A stretch of 64,000 nt of DNA, taken from Macrothele yani. Lineage: Eukaryota > Arthropoda > Arachnida > Araneae > Macrothelidae. Positions within the stretch are counted from its first letter, which is position 1; every line of letters starts with the position of its first letter. The notes under the pieces are model-generated. The model was not told the DNA's origin. It saw nothing but the letters and a program-made list of their open reading frames with translations, and did no database searches. The stretch covers positions 119,734,270 through 119,798,269 of the forward strand of contig CM076995.1 in assembly GCA_039090855.1 (NCBI GenBank). The letters are read 5' to 3'. This document shows positions 21,190-32,000 of this stretch, in pieces. Made by a program: the position numbers and the translations under genes.

Positions 21190-21400
21190 ACGAATCTAGG
21201 AAAAAAAATCCAAGGAAAAACGATCCACGGAAAAAAAATCCAAGGAAAAACGATCCACGGAAAAAAAATCCAGGAAAAAAAGCCACCGGAAAAAAAAAAA
21301 GCCAACGGAAAAAAAAAATCCACGGAAAAAAAAGCCAACGGAAAAAAAAAAGCCAGGGAAATAAAATCCAACTCCAACGGAACAGTTATCAATTTACATG
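21190..21400 (+). repeat. GGAAAAAAAATCCA minisatellite
   Basis: Tandem 12-24-base units of the type 'ggaaaaaaaatccaaggaaa' and 'aacgatccacggaaaaaaaa' vary gradually along the tract. The long frame through it (K-rich, KKIQGKTIHG repeats) is a by-product. The complementary version lies at 23310-23430. Confidence 0.85.
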
Positions 21401-21439
21401 ATCGACATAGGGCTAGATTAAGGAGGGGGGGGGGGGGTT

Positions 21440-22530
21440 CTATCCACATGGTTTTCATTAAGGGGCCGGGCACAAATTGCTGTTCCTCCGTAGAACACTT
21501 TGAATGTGTGACAATTTTTCTAGTAGGGCAGTTTTCCAAGGTATCTAACGAGGGGAAACAACTTTTTTGTTTGTCTGAATTTTCATGCCGGTTCATTTGA
21601 GTTCAGGGCAACTGACCACAAAAGTTCAAGGGGGTGGGGTGGGGGCTATAAAGATTGCCGTTTCTGGGTCTATATTGAGAACTGAATTGGGAACTCCAAA
21701 CAAACGAATTTCGAGAAAACGTTCCATGTAAGCCAACCGAGAATTGTACTTTAATTTGAAGAAATAAATTGCCGAGGATCCGAGGTACACTTGGTCGGGG
21801 AAAGGGGGGGCACTACCTCCAACTTCCGTAATATGAGTCAGTGTATCCAGGATGTTCCCCTTGAAGCGTCCGTGACCGTGGGGGGGGCTTTCCCCCAAAA
21901 TGTTAAAATGGACGTAGAGCTGTAAGCATTACTACCATGCTTTATATAATGTTTCTGTACACAACCTCGAATTTTCAGGAGGGTTGGGTGAATTCACCCC
22001 CCTCCTGAAAGTTCATGGTTTCTAAGAGCTCTTCAGGGGTAACATCTAGGATACACTGACCGACTCTAGATCGAGGTTCAGAATATAAAATTACGAAAGT
22101 TGGGGGTTGAGCCCCCCAAGCCATGTGTACCTCGGATCCTCGTCAATTTATTTCTTCAAATTAAAATACAATTCTCAGTTGGCTTACATGGTACGTTTTC
22201 CCGAAATTCGTTTGTTTGGAGTTCCCAATTAAGTTCTCAATATAGGCCCAGAAACGGCAATCTTTATAGCCCCCCCCCCTGAACTTTTGTGGCCAGTTGC
22301 CCTAAACTCAAATGAACCGGCGTGAAAATTCAGACATACAAGAGAGTTCCTTCCCCTCGTTAGGCTCCTTAGAAAACTGCCACACAGAATTCGGAAATTT
22401 GGAAAACTGCCCCACTGGAAAAATTGTCATACATTCAAAGTGTTCTTCGGAGGAACAGCAATTTGTACCGGACCCCTTAATGAAGTGTGTGGCCGTTTTC
22501 CGGCAACCGCAGGGCCCGGGCCTCCTTTTT
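21440..22530. repeat. Foldback-type palindrome 1
   Basis: The left arm (about 21440-21985) and right arm (about 22000-22530) are inverted copies. Landmarks are 'gccgaggatccgaggtacac' (21770-21789) against 'gtgtacctcggatcctcg' (22126), and 'ctataaagattgccgtttct' (21647) against 'agaaacggcaatctttatag' (22250-22269). The arms carry G- and C-runs. No open frame resembles a transposase. It belongs to the same family as 23890-25310. Confidence 0.85.
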
Positions 22531-22865
22531 TGATTTTTTTTTTTTTTTTAGAAATGACCTAATCATTATTGAAATTATTTTCATTATTATTATTACTGTG
22601 AAGGTATTAATTTATGTTGGGTTTTATTGCACCCTTCTTATTGGCCAATCTGCAATGCATTCAAAAGGAGCAGTTTCAATATTCACAAAACCCCTGTGTT
22701 AATCTTCTAGTAAATTGCTACCAAACTTCAAAATCGCAATCAGTTTTCCTTTACCAATTGTAAGATTATAAATATTTATTATTATTAATTCGCAGGTTAT
22801 TAATTAATCAAACTCTGCTGCCCCTGTGGCGTCAATCTAGGAAAAAGATCCACAGGGAAAAAATC

Positions 22866-23285
22866 CAATGACAATTTTTGTACGACTTTCTAGGCTTCTT
22901 ACACAGAAATGACGCAAAGAAATCAGAAAAGAAATTTTTATACGATCCCTTAAGCTTCCTACGTAGAAGTGACACAAAGAAATCAGAAATGCAACTTTTA
23001 TACGACCCCTAAATTTCCTACAAGGTCACCCAACATGGGAGCGGACACAAGAAAATCAAAAGTGCAATTTTTGTACGATCCCCACATTTCTTACAAGGTC
23101 AACCAACATGGAAGTGGACACAAGAAACAAAAATGCAATTTTTAAATTTTTATACACCCCCCCCCCCCCCCCAATTGCTCGAACGTTCATGGAAACAAAT
23201 TATGGTGTCCTTGTAATCTTTGAGAAGTGAGAACTTTTTTTATGTAAATTTTTATATGACCCCCTAAGTTTCTTACTGGTTAACC
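22866..23285 (+). repeat. ~70-80-bp tandem repeats
   Basis: About five to six units around 'aatttttgtacgatcccc' / 'tttatacgacccctaa', 'ttcctacaaggtcaccc' and 'gacacaagaaatcaaaa'. Identity decays along the tract, and there is a C-run at 23157-23172. Confidence 0.75.
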
Positions 23286-23309
23286 TACATGAAAGAAGTC
23301 GTCGGATTT

Positions 23310-23430
23310 TATTTCCATTGACTTTTTTTCCCTTGCTTTTCTTTCCTTTTGCTTTTTTTCCCCTGGATCATTTTTCCGTTGAATTTTTTTTTCCGTGGAT
23401 CTTTTTTCCTTGGATGTTTTTCCCGGTAAC
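23310..23430 (-). repeat. Complement copy of the GGAAAAAAAATCCA minisatellite
   Basis: T-rich mirror of 21190-21400: 'ttccgttgaattttttttt', 'ccgtggatcttttttcctt', 'ggatgtttttccc'. With the plus-strand copy it brackets foldback 1 and the tandem block, so 21.19-23.43 kb may be one larger foldback unit. Confidence 0.7.
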
Positions 23431-23544
23431 CCCGGAGAACTGGTCACAAAAGTTTTAATGGGTCGTATAAAAATTGTGTTCTGGGCTGCTCCGTGGCTAC
23501 ATCTCCCCGAGGTTGGTTATCTGACACCGGGTACGGAGAAGTGG

Positions 23545-23800
23545 CCACACGAAGAACTGGACACATTGGAATATCAGTGTCATAAAATTGTTCTGCGTAA
23601 ACAAATTTCGTGTGGCTATATTCTCCACTACTTGAGCAACTATTGTTCATAATTTTTTTTAATATTTCATTTTCAGTAAGAAATTTAGACATGAAATCTT
23701 CTGTTGCGATGTAGATCATAAACATTTAAAAAAAAAATTACATTAATTATCGCAATTAAGAAAAAACGAAATTACGGAAACTTTATATGACTCAGATTGG
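23545..23800 (+). repeat. Direct-repeat block flanking the foldback/satellite complex
   Basis: 23545-23695 repeats 20985-21140 (around 'cataaaattgttctgcgtaa'), and 23697-23800 repeats 26978-27073 (around 'gatgtagatcataaacattt' and 'cgaaattacggaaactttat'). The second pair are direct repeats of about 100 bp bracketing 23.8-26.98 kb. Confidence 0.75.
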
Positions 23801-23889
23801 TAAACGGTAAACTCCCCCACCGGTAAATTCCCCCACCTTTTTCAATCAGGGACCGTGCACAAATGAATTTTACTCAAAATACGACTCAA

Positions 23890-25310
23890 AAAGGGATGTA
23901 GGTAAAAACACCCCAAGGAGAAAATACCCCTGAAAATTGAAAAGCGGAAAAACGCCCCGGAAAAAATACCCCCAGAACAAACGGTTCACTGTAAACTGAC
24001 ACACAGGAACACTGATGTGTGGCAGTGTTCCGGTGTGGCAATTTACCGGCAACCCTGCCACACATCTTTCAGCAACTTGGCTACAAAAGTTCAAGGGGGA
24101 CGGGGGAGGCTATAAAGATTGCCGTTTCTGGGCCTACATTGATAACTGAATTGGGAATTGGGAAACGAATTTCGGGAAAACGTTCCATGGAAGCAAGCGA
24201 GAATTGTACTTTAATTTGAAGAAATAAATTGCCGAGGATCCGAGGTACACTGTGTGTGTGGGGGGGGGAGGCTCTACCCCGAACTTCCGTAGTATTATAT
24301 TCTGGGCCGCTGGAGTCTGTCAGTGCATCCAGGAAGTTCCCCTTGAAGTGTCCGCGAGGTCCACGAGCTTGGGGGGGGGTTCCCCAAATGTTAAAATGCA
24401 CGTAGAGCTGTAAACATTAGTACCATGTTTTATATAATGATTCTGTACGCGACCACGAATTTTCAGGAGGGTGGGGTACCCCCCCCATTTCTAAGAGCTA
24501 TTCAGGGGTAACATCGAGGATACACTGACCGACTGTAGAGGTCCAGAATATAAAATTACGGAAGTTGGGGGTAGAGCCCTCCAAACCAAGCACCTCGTAT
24601 CCCTCTCACAGGCTTCACCAAATTTCTGGGGGAGGGGGAAGGGCATACATAGTTTACCATTAAACACAACATGAAGCATAAAAATTGCGAGCAAATCCCT
24701 TACCTTGAACACTTGTCTGCGCTCTTAGAAACTTGCACCCCACCCTCCTGAAAATTCGTGGTCGTGTAGAGAATCATTATGCAAAGCATGGTTATAATGT
24801 TTACAGCTCTACGGCCATTTCAACATTTTGGGGACCCCCCCCCAGCTCACGGACCTCGCGGGCGCTTCAAGGGGAACAGCCTGGATACACTGACAGACTC
24901 CAGCGGCCTAGAATATAATATTACGGAAGTTCGGGGTAGACCCCCCCCCCACACACACACACAGTGTACCTCGGATCCTCGGCAATTTATTTCTTCAAAT
25001 TAAAGTGCAATTCTCGCTTGGCTTACATGGAACGTTTTCCCGAAATTCGCTTCCCAATTCAGTTATCAATGTAGGCCCAGAAACGGCAATCTTTATAGAC
25101 CCCCACACACACACTTTGAACTTTTGTAGCCAAGTTGCTGAAAGATGTGTGGCAGGGTTGCCGGTAAATTGCCACACCGGAACACTGCCATACATCAGTG
25201 TTCCTGTGTGGCAGTTTACAGTGAACTGTTTGTTCTGGGGGTATTTCTTCCGGGGACATTTTTTTCGCTTTTCAGTTTTCGGGGGTATTTTTACCGTTTA
25301 CCCTCAAAAA
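23890..25310. repeat. Foldback-type palindrome 2, arms ~580 bp
   Basis: The left arm (about 23890-24480) and right arm (about 24735-25310) are inverted copies around a ~255-base spacer. Landmarks are 'cagaacaaacggttcactgt' (23975) against 'acagtgaactgtttgttctg' (25218), 'gccgaggatccgaggtacac' (24231) against 'gtgtacctcggatcctcggc' (24963), and 'ttcaggagggt' (24463) against 'ccctcctgaaaatt' (24741). The arms end outward in 'ggtaaaaacacccc' / 'gggggtatttttaccgttta'. The spacer holds extra partial repeats of the arm interior. Confidence 0.88.
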
Positions 25311-25845
25311 GCTATACAACTCGACACATTACAGGGGTGCTTATTTTCCGGAATTTCCGGAAATTTTCGACGTTGTACTCCGGAAATTTTCGGCGTTTTT
25401 TTTTTTTTTTTTCCGCCAAAGGAAATTTTCGGCGGTTTTTTTTTTTTTTTTTAGAAATTTTATTTTATGGCCAGTGGCAAGGCCTGTCACTGTCCTTTCC
25501 CTGTTTTCCCTTGGTTGGCGGCCAAAGCAAAACTCAATTCCACTGGGAGTTGGGAAATCTGACTGTCAATCTACCCCCTTAGAGGAGAAGAGAAGCAGGT
25601 CCACTCTGTGTCTACCCAATTCAGCTGAAATCTTTGTCATTGGTTTCAATGCAATGACAAAGATTTCCTGAGCAGCTTTTTTATTTTATTTTTCTCAGTA
25701 TTTTACTTTTTATAAGTATTATTTATAGCTTTGAAGGGCCAAACACTGGAAATTTGCAATTAGTAAAATTTTATAAAGGCCACTGTTCTTTAAAAAAATA
25801 TCAGAACTTGGGAAATAAATTACGAATGTAACACATATATTCTGA

Positions 25846-25882
<37 letters not shown>

Positions 25883-26965
25883 GTAAGTATTGATCTACGT
25901 TAATTTCAGGAAATTTGGGTTTGGTTTCAGGAAATTTGATTTCACAGAATAAGCACCCCTGACATTATTTGAGGGTATGTGCCTACTCAGCAAACCTGTG
26001 TGTATGTGGGGGGGGCATACCAAAAGTGTAAAATATGAAGAATTTCTCGTTCGATCGGGAGATTTTCAGCATTTAGCAGCTACAACTCGACACATTATCT
26101 GAAGGCATGTGCCTACTCAGGAAACCTGTGTGTGGGGAGAGGGGGCATACCAAAAGTGTAAAATATGAAGAATTTCTCGTTCGATTGGGAGATTTTTAGC
26201 AGCTACAACTCGACACATTATCTGAACGCATGTGCCTACTCAGGAAACCTGTCCGGGGGGGGGGTAATACCAAAAGTGTAAACTATGAACAATTTCGTCC
26301 GATCGGGAGATTCTCAGCATTTAGCCGCTACCTACAACTCGACACATTATCTGAAGCTTCATATTTTACACTTTTGGCAACCCCCCCCGCCCGACAGGTT
26401 TGCTGAGTAAGCACATGCCTTCAAATATTCAAATAATGGGTCGAGTTGTAGTGCTGAAAATCTCTCGATTGAAAGAGAAAATCGAAAATTTTCATATTTT
26501 ACACTTTTGGTATTGAACCCCTTCCCCATCGGGTTTACTGAGTAAGCACATGCACTGAGTTAATGTCTCGAGTTGTAGTTTGTAAATGATGAAAATCTCC
26601 CGGTCGGAAGAGAAATTCTTCATATTTTACACTTTGGGCCCCCCCCCCCCGACAGGTTTGCTGAGTATGCACGTACCCTCAAATAATCTGTCGAGTTGTA
26701 GCTTGTAAATGCTATAAATCTCCCGATGGGACGATACATTTTTCAAATTTTACAGTTCTGGTATTTAATCCCCCCCCCGACAGGTTTCCAGAGTAGGCAC
26801 ATGCGCTCAGATAATGTGTCGAGTTGTAGCTTGTAAATGCTGAAAACCTCCTGATCGGACCAGAAATGCTTTATATTTTACACATTTGGTATCCCCCTCC
26901 CCCGACAGATTTCCTAAGTCAGCACATGCGCTCAGATAATTTGCAGACTTGTACTTTGAAAACCC
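25301..26965. repeat. Mirror-image satellite: ~120-bp units forward, then inverted
   Basis: Forward units (25301-25331, resuming 25962 to about 26350) contain 'ctacaactcgacacattatc', 'tgtgcctactcaggaaacct' and 'ccaaaagtgtaaaatatgaa'. From about 26360 the same unit runs in the opposite orientation ('ttcatattttacacttttgg', 'gacaggtttgctgagtaagc', 'cgagttgtag') for about five copies to 26965. The turn-round is near 26355. G- and C-runs sit at the same place in each unit. Confidence 0.88.
25332..25961. mobile_element. MITE with CAGGGGTGCTTATT ends
   Basis: A 630-bp insertion in the satellite with 14-base terminal inverted repeats CAGGGGTGCTTATT (left 25332-25345, complement at 25948-25961) and flanking ACATTA (25326-25331 and 25962-25967). 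The interior contains T-runs and 'ggaaattttcggcg' repeats but no transposase. The ends look hAT-like, but only six bases of target duplication match. Confidence 0.82.
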
Positions 26966-26977
26966 TTAAATCTTTTG

Positions 26978-27073
26978 CTGAGATGTAGATCATAAACATT
27001 TGTTATAAAGAATTACATTAATTATCGCAATTAAGAGAAGACGAAATTACGGAAACTTTATATGACTCATGCC
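26978..27073 (+). repeat. Right-hand partner of the ~100-bp direct repeat
   Basis: Matches 23697-23800 with few changes, ending 'acggaaactttatatgactca' in both. Sequence diverges immediately afterwards. Confidence 0.8.
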
Positions 27074-27079
27074 TGTGTG

Positions 27080-27545
27080 CTGCGCAGTCTCGTTGGCTAA
27101 TGGGTACCGTCTACCGTGGCCGGATCTTCGACAAGTATAAACTTAGCTTCCAAGTATTTGGCAACGGCATTCGGGTTTCCTTGTAGATACAGGATACATA
27201 TTAACAGATTATGTTCAGCATTGTTATCGAACTTCTAATTCGAATGAGAATTTGAATTTGTAGCTTTGGACATGATGCCTTATGCTGTCGGCTTCCAGTA
27301 TTCTTTTAGTTCTCTCGTAAATATGTTTTCTTTTTCTTTTCTTCCTTGTACTAATTTTTTTGTTGTTGTTGTTGTTGTTTGCATTTCAGATTTGCGCAGA
27401 TATGTTGTTGTTATAATTTTAAATTTTATTTTATTTCTGGCTCCAGTTTTGATGTATTCTTGAAGTCTGTTGTTTAAATTACGTGGTAACTTAATAAGGG
27501 CGGAAAGTTGTACATGTACATATTATTTGTATTATTTTTTTTCTT
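27080..27545. other. Spacer, nothing recognised
   Basis: Contains a (GTT)n tract at 27360-27380. No family signature on either strand. Confidence 0.4.
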
Positions 27546-27549
27546 GTTT

Positions 27550-27775
27550 CGTTTCTAAGTTTAGCGACTACCTTGAGCAAAGCTAAGTGCTGTAAGCAGT
27601 CACTCGTCCCTCTTTTGGAGCGACTGGTTCCTAGGAGGGAAAAGAGCCAGCGTCGTAGGACAGGCCCATGCTTCACCCGGAACTCGAACCTGAGCCTACC
27701 TCGGACGAATGGTCAGAGGCCAGTACTTCAGACCACTAGCCCGCCGGGAAGGCCTTTTTTTTTTTTTTTTTTTTT
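27550..27775 (-). mobile_element. Diverged tRNA-headed SINE
   Basis: An old minus-strand copy: 'agcgactaccttgagcaaag', 'gagcgactggttcctaggag', a B-box relic near 27678 and 'cggacgaatggtcagaggcc' with 'cttcagaccactagcccgcc' at the head. It is much more diverged than the copies at 5.5 or 36 kb. A poly(T) run (27757-27778) directly follows the head side. Confidence 0.75.
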
Positions 27776-27791
27776 TTTAAATGTTATTATA

Positions 27792-28844
27792 CGAGGTCCG
27801 ATCAAAAAGTTCTGAGACTAGACCGATATACAACAAAGTACTTATGTTACTTAAGTCTGGCTATGATCTCCCTCAAAGTAGTCTCCTTGGGCACCGCTAC
27901 CAGCCTTTTTGCCACTGTCGGAACGCTCCTTGGAAGGTCGTTCGCGGCGAATGTCCTCCCTAAGACGCTGCAGAACATCGCAGTAAAGAAGAGCGGTGAC
28001 GATCTGGCCCTGGGGGACGAATTCACGATGGCCAACCCCACGAATGTCGAAGAATACGATGAGCATGCTTTTAGTTGTGCTCCGGACCTATCGGACCTTC
28101 TTCAATCGTGGAGATGCCGGACTCTTCCACTACGACGGCTGTTATTTGGTCTCCGGCTCGTAACGGTAGACCCAAGTCTCATCCCCAGTGATGACCCGCG
28201 ACAGGAACGTTGGTTCATTCACCATCTGCTGACGAAGATCTTGACAGAGTTCGACACGGAGCGCCTTCTGTTCGGGGTTCAGAATCTTTGGCACAAACTT
28301 TGCAGCAATGCGGTGCGTGTTCAAAATCGTCAGAATTTCTTGCACTGTTCCGTATGACACATTGACGATGGTAGCAATGTCTTCAATGGTTCTCCGACGA
28401 ACCTCATGCACCAGTTTCCTAATTTTGTCCACATTTTCAGGGGTGTTGCTCGTGGACGGTCGCCCTGATTCCTCGTCGCTTTTCAGTGCCGTTCTACCGC
28501 TCTTGAAGCGCGAGTGCCACTCAAAACACCTCGCACGGCTCATTTCTTCATTGCCAAAAGCCTGCCGAAACATTTCATGCGTCTCCGTTTCCGATTTGCC
28601 AAGTTTGACGCAGAATTTGATGTTCGCTCACTGCTCTAGTTTGCAGTCCATACCGAAATCTCAGATGTGTTCTGCACGTGGTCACCAAATATCGTGTAGC
28701 ACAGCTCCAGATGTTCACAGAAGGACGCCACTCGGCACAATGACTCATGAAGGTCACTGGCCTCGACCGCTGCTCGCGCATCCGCGTACTGCCATCTGTT
28801 GGCGCGCTACGTACCTGGTCTCGGAACTTTTTGATCGCACTACG
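27792..28844 (-). mobile_element. mariner element with internal deletion
   Basis: Ends 'cgaggtccgatcaaaaagtt' (27792) and 'aactttttgatcgcactacg' (28825-28844) are inverted repeats, flanked by TA at 27790-27791 and 28845-28846. The element is about 1.05 kb, some 250 bp shorter than typical mariners. It lies just in front of the ~155-bp array. Confidence 0.88.
27851..28630 (-). pseudogene. mariner transposase, missing part of the catalytic core
   Basis: The minus-strand frame 28142-28573 reads MFRQAFGNEEMSRARCFEWH (helix-turn-helix), SGRPSTSNTPENVDKIRKLV, VSYGTVQEIL and RVITGDETWVYRYEPETK (first catalytic Asp). After a break, 27851-28066 gives FFDIRGVGHREFVPQGQIV and then jumps to the C-terminal AQGDYFEGD. 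The block with the second and third aspartates (HDNAPAH and SPDLAPCDF type) is deleted, so it cannot cut DNA. Confidence 0.88.
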
Positions 28845-28849
28845 TATTA

Positions 28850-30640
28850 TATTTTTAGCACGTCTTTTGTAAAAAAATATCGTGCTTATGTTATTGGTTT
28901 GTCCGTCCGTCTGTACCCACGATATCTCTGCAACTATTAGTCCGATTTGAAAATTCTTTTTGCATTGGGAAGCTTGAAATATGCGAATAATGATCCTTTA
29001 CTTCGTTTTTTTCTTTTTTACGATGTGCAATTTCGCCTCTAGAGGGCGTAAATGCAGATTATGTCGAATTCCAAAATACGTTTTAATTCACACATTTGCT
29101 TCTAAACATCCGATTGAAAAAAAAATCTTTTATATTTCGGTTCCATTTAGTCGAAGAGTATTTTTAATATAGTTACTTTATCAAATTACGCATAGATTTT
29201 CGCAAGGGGGCGTAAAAGTAAATTACATTTTTCCCGATAACTCTTCTTCTAAAACTCCGATTTGAAATTTTTTTCTTCAGCGGATACACCTTCCGATGGA
29301 AAATCTTTTGCATATAATTTCAATATATATATTGAAATTATATGCAAAAGATTTTGGCCACTAGAGGGCGTAAGTGTTAATTTTTGCTTCTGGGAAATTT
29401 ACCATAAAATTTGAGCTTCTAAAATATCGATTGAAAAAATTCTTTCGTGGACTGTTTCTCCGCCAGGGGACGTAGACGTATATCTTATTTTCGTTAATAT
29501 CTCTACTTCTAAAAGTCCGATTTGAAAAAATTCTTCTTTGTTGGATAGTGTTTTCCGTGTGACATGATTTTCATATAAATTAAAAATTTTCAAGTAATTC
29601 ACAGACTTTCCGCTAGGGAGCGTAGATGTAAATTGCGTTTCCCCCTACATCTCTGCTTCTAAATCTCCGATTTGAAAAATTCTTTCTGCACCGGATACAG
29701 CTCCTGATGCGAAATCGTTTGCACATAATTTCTAATTTTTGTGAAAAAATGGTTTGGCCACCAGGGGGCGTAAATCTTAATTTCCGCTTCTGATGTATTT
29801 GCAGCAAAATATGAGCTCCTAAAATCTCGATTGAAAAAAACATCGCTTGTAGACCGAAAGTACTCATGTCGACAAATCGTTTGGAAACATTTTCTTCTTG
29901 AAATAATGCAGGGTTTCTACGCCAGGGGCGTAGATGTATATCTTATTTTTGTCAATATCTCTACTTGTGGGAGTCCGATTTGGAAAATTCCTTCTTTGTG
30001 GGATGGTGTTTCCGATGCGAAATGTTTTTCCTAAAAATTCAAAGTTTTCAAGTAAATCATAGACTTTCCGCTGGGAAGCACAAAGGCAAATTGCGTTTTT
30101 GCGTTATTTCTGCTTCTAAAACTCCGATTTGAAAAAAATTTCCTGTATCGCATACAAGATCTGATGGAAAATATTTTTCACATAATTTCTAATGTTTGGT
30201 AAAGAATGGTTTGGCCACCAGGGGCATAAGAGTTAATTTCTGCTTCTGATGTAATTGTAGCAAAATCTGGGCTCCTGAAAACTCGACTAAATTTTTTTTT
30301 TCTTGGACCGTCACCTCTCATATGGAAAATCCTTTTGAGAATACTTTGTTCCTAAAATAATGCATGGTTTTCCCACCAGGGGACGTAAAGTCGCATCTTA
30401 TTTCTGTCGATATCTCTGTTTCTTAAAGTCCGATTTGAAAAATTATTTCTGTGTTGGAGAGCGTTTCCGGTGCTAAATGTTTCACCTATAAATTCATGTT
30501 TTTCTTAATACACAAGTCTGCAACCAGAGGGCGTAAGCTCACAATTCCGTTTACAGCAATATCCGAGGGATTAAAAGCCCGGTTGAAAAATTCTTTCTTC
30601 CGTCAGATACTATTGTTTTCCATACCGGCTCCATTGACTT
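28850..30640 (+). repeat. ~155-bp repeat array with leader, copy 2
   Basis: Opens with 'tttttagcacgtcttttgta' and 'ggtttgtccgtccgtctgta', then about eleven units. The marker 'gggcgtaaa/g' recurs near 29048, 29205, 29364, 29466, 29617, 29764, 29926, 30072, 30219, 30382 and 30526, mostly 144-163 bases apart. Each unit also has 'atctctgcttctaaaagtcc' followed by 'gatttgaaaaattctttc'. Two subtypes alternate in places. No coding frame. Confidence 0.88.
29301..29354. repeat. Perfect 54-bp palindrome
   Basis: The 27-base arm starting AAATCTTTTGCATATAATTT is followed directly by its exact complement. It lies within one unit of the ~155-bp array; neighbouring units lack it. Confidence 0.95.
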
Positions 30641-31990
30641 TGAATAGCTTTGATAAATTTAATTTGCGTCAGAACGAATTCAAAAGACGCGCTTTTAAAC
30701 CCGAAAATTCGGTGTTATCTTTCTTGTTTCATACTGAAACGATATTATCTTTTTCTAATCGAATTTCGTTTACACCAGATTTTGACTTAACTATTAAAAT
30801 TTCACAGGCATTGGTTTTGGTTACAATATGTTTTTACGAGTTTTCTTTTCCCCAAAGTGCAGATTGCGTTTCGAACAAACATTCTTGAATATTTTGTATA
30901 TCCTTTTAATATGCGGAATGGATCCACTACGTTTTGCGAATTTTTTTGTTATCTCTTTCTTTCTAATTTCTTTAAATCTTGAAAGTCGTCAAGTTTTAAA
31001 AATTAGAACTTATTACTCTTTTCGAACAAAAAAATTAAATTTATTATGTGTTCTTGAACCACAAGATAATATTTACATAGTATGTGTTTTTGGGCTACAA
31101 GTGTAGCACACAGTGATGTAGTTCTAAATAAAGAAGTGTCCTAGCGCTGAACAGATTGGGAAACCTCGACCCTGGAAAGAATACACTCAAGTTTTTATGA
31201 TTCGTTATTTCAATTATTTTGTAATTTTTATTAAATTTTCATTACAAATTACTTTTATCAACTGATATTAAAATTCCATAATTTGGGCAATTTTAAATAA
31301 AACAAAGACTGTTACGCCGGCGTCATATGCTAAGAATACTCAAATTTTATTTAAATACCGCTCTGTCGCTCTACAAACTTCATTGTGAATAATACACGTT
31401 CCAAATATTTATTGTGAATAATACATGTTCCAAATGTTTATTGTGAACAATACATATTATGCAACTACATAGTTACACCAACTCAGTGTGACTAATGCTC
31501 GGTTTTTCCTAAGGTTATGTGGTTGATGCAGGATATGTCTTTTATGTTGCCTATGAAGAATCAGAGAGTGAGCTCAGGGGATAATTTTTGTTATAGCCGA
31601 TATGGAGCAGTTTCATAGAAACGCCTTGCACTACCTTTGTTTTCTTTCGGCGGAGTGTAGTCTTTACCCCAAAATATATCCACCTCCTATAACTTTAGTT
31701 AGACTTGACTGTCGTCAAGAAGAAAAGTGTTTACATTGTTTTTGTACTCTTGAACCCTAAAAATGAGTGTGATCCATGTTTCGTGATCAGACTGTTTCGT
31801 TTCAGCCACACAGTTGTTTTTTTCTTTATCACCATGCAGGGACGCTCCAAGGGCATTTGCCGCCCGGATGCAATCCCAGATTAGCCACCCCTTGTACGAG
31901 AAATTTTTTTATTAATTTTTACATCAAATAAATAACTTCAGCAACAGTGTTTTCTATTTCCCGTAAGTTAAAAGTTTTCATAAAACACAA
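30640..31990. other. Spacer with a short minisatellite
   Basis: No recognisable protein in either strand. At about 31381-31460 a ~29-bp unit ('attgtgaataatacatgttc' + 'caaatgttt') is repeated about three times. A hAT-terminus-like 'cagggacgctccaagggca' occurs at 31837 without a partner. Confidence 0.45.
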
Positions 31991-32000
31991 GTGTTTCATA

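Noticed and set aside
21145..21600. Lysine-rich protein of 151 residues
   Set aside because: The frame follows a GGAAAAAAAATCCA minisatellite and then foldback sequence; the reverse strand is equally open for the same reason.
30451..31106. Open frames after the second ~155-bp array
   Set aside because: They overlap in different frames, are rich in codons expected from AT-rich repeats and show no domain.
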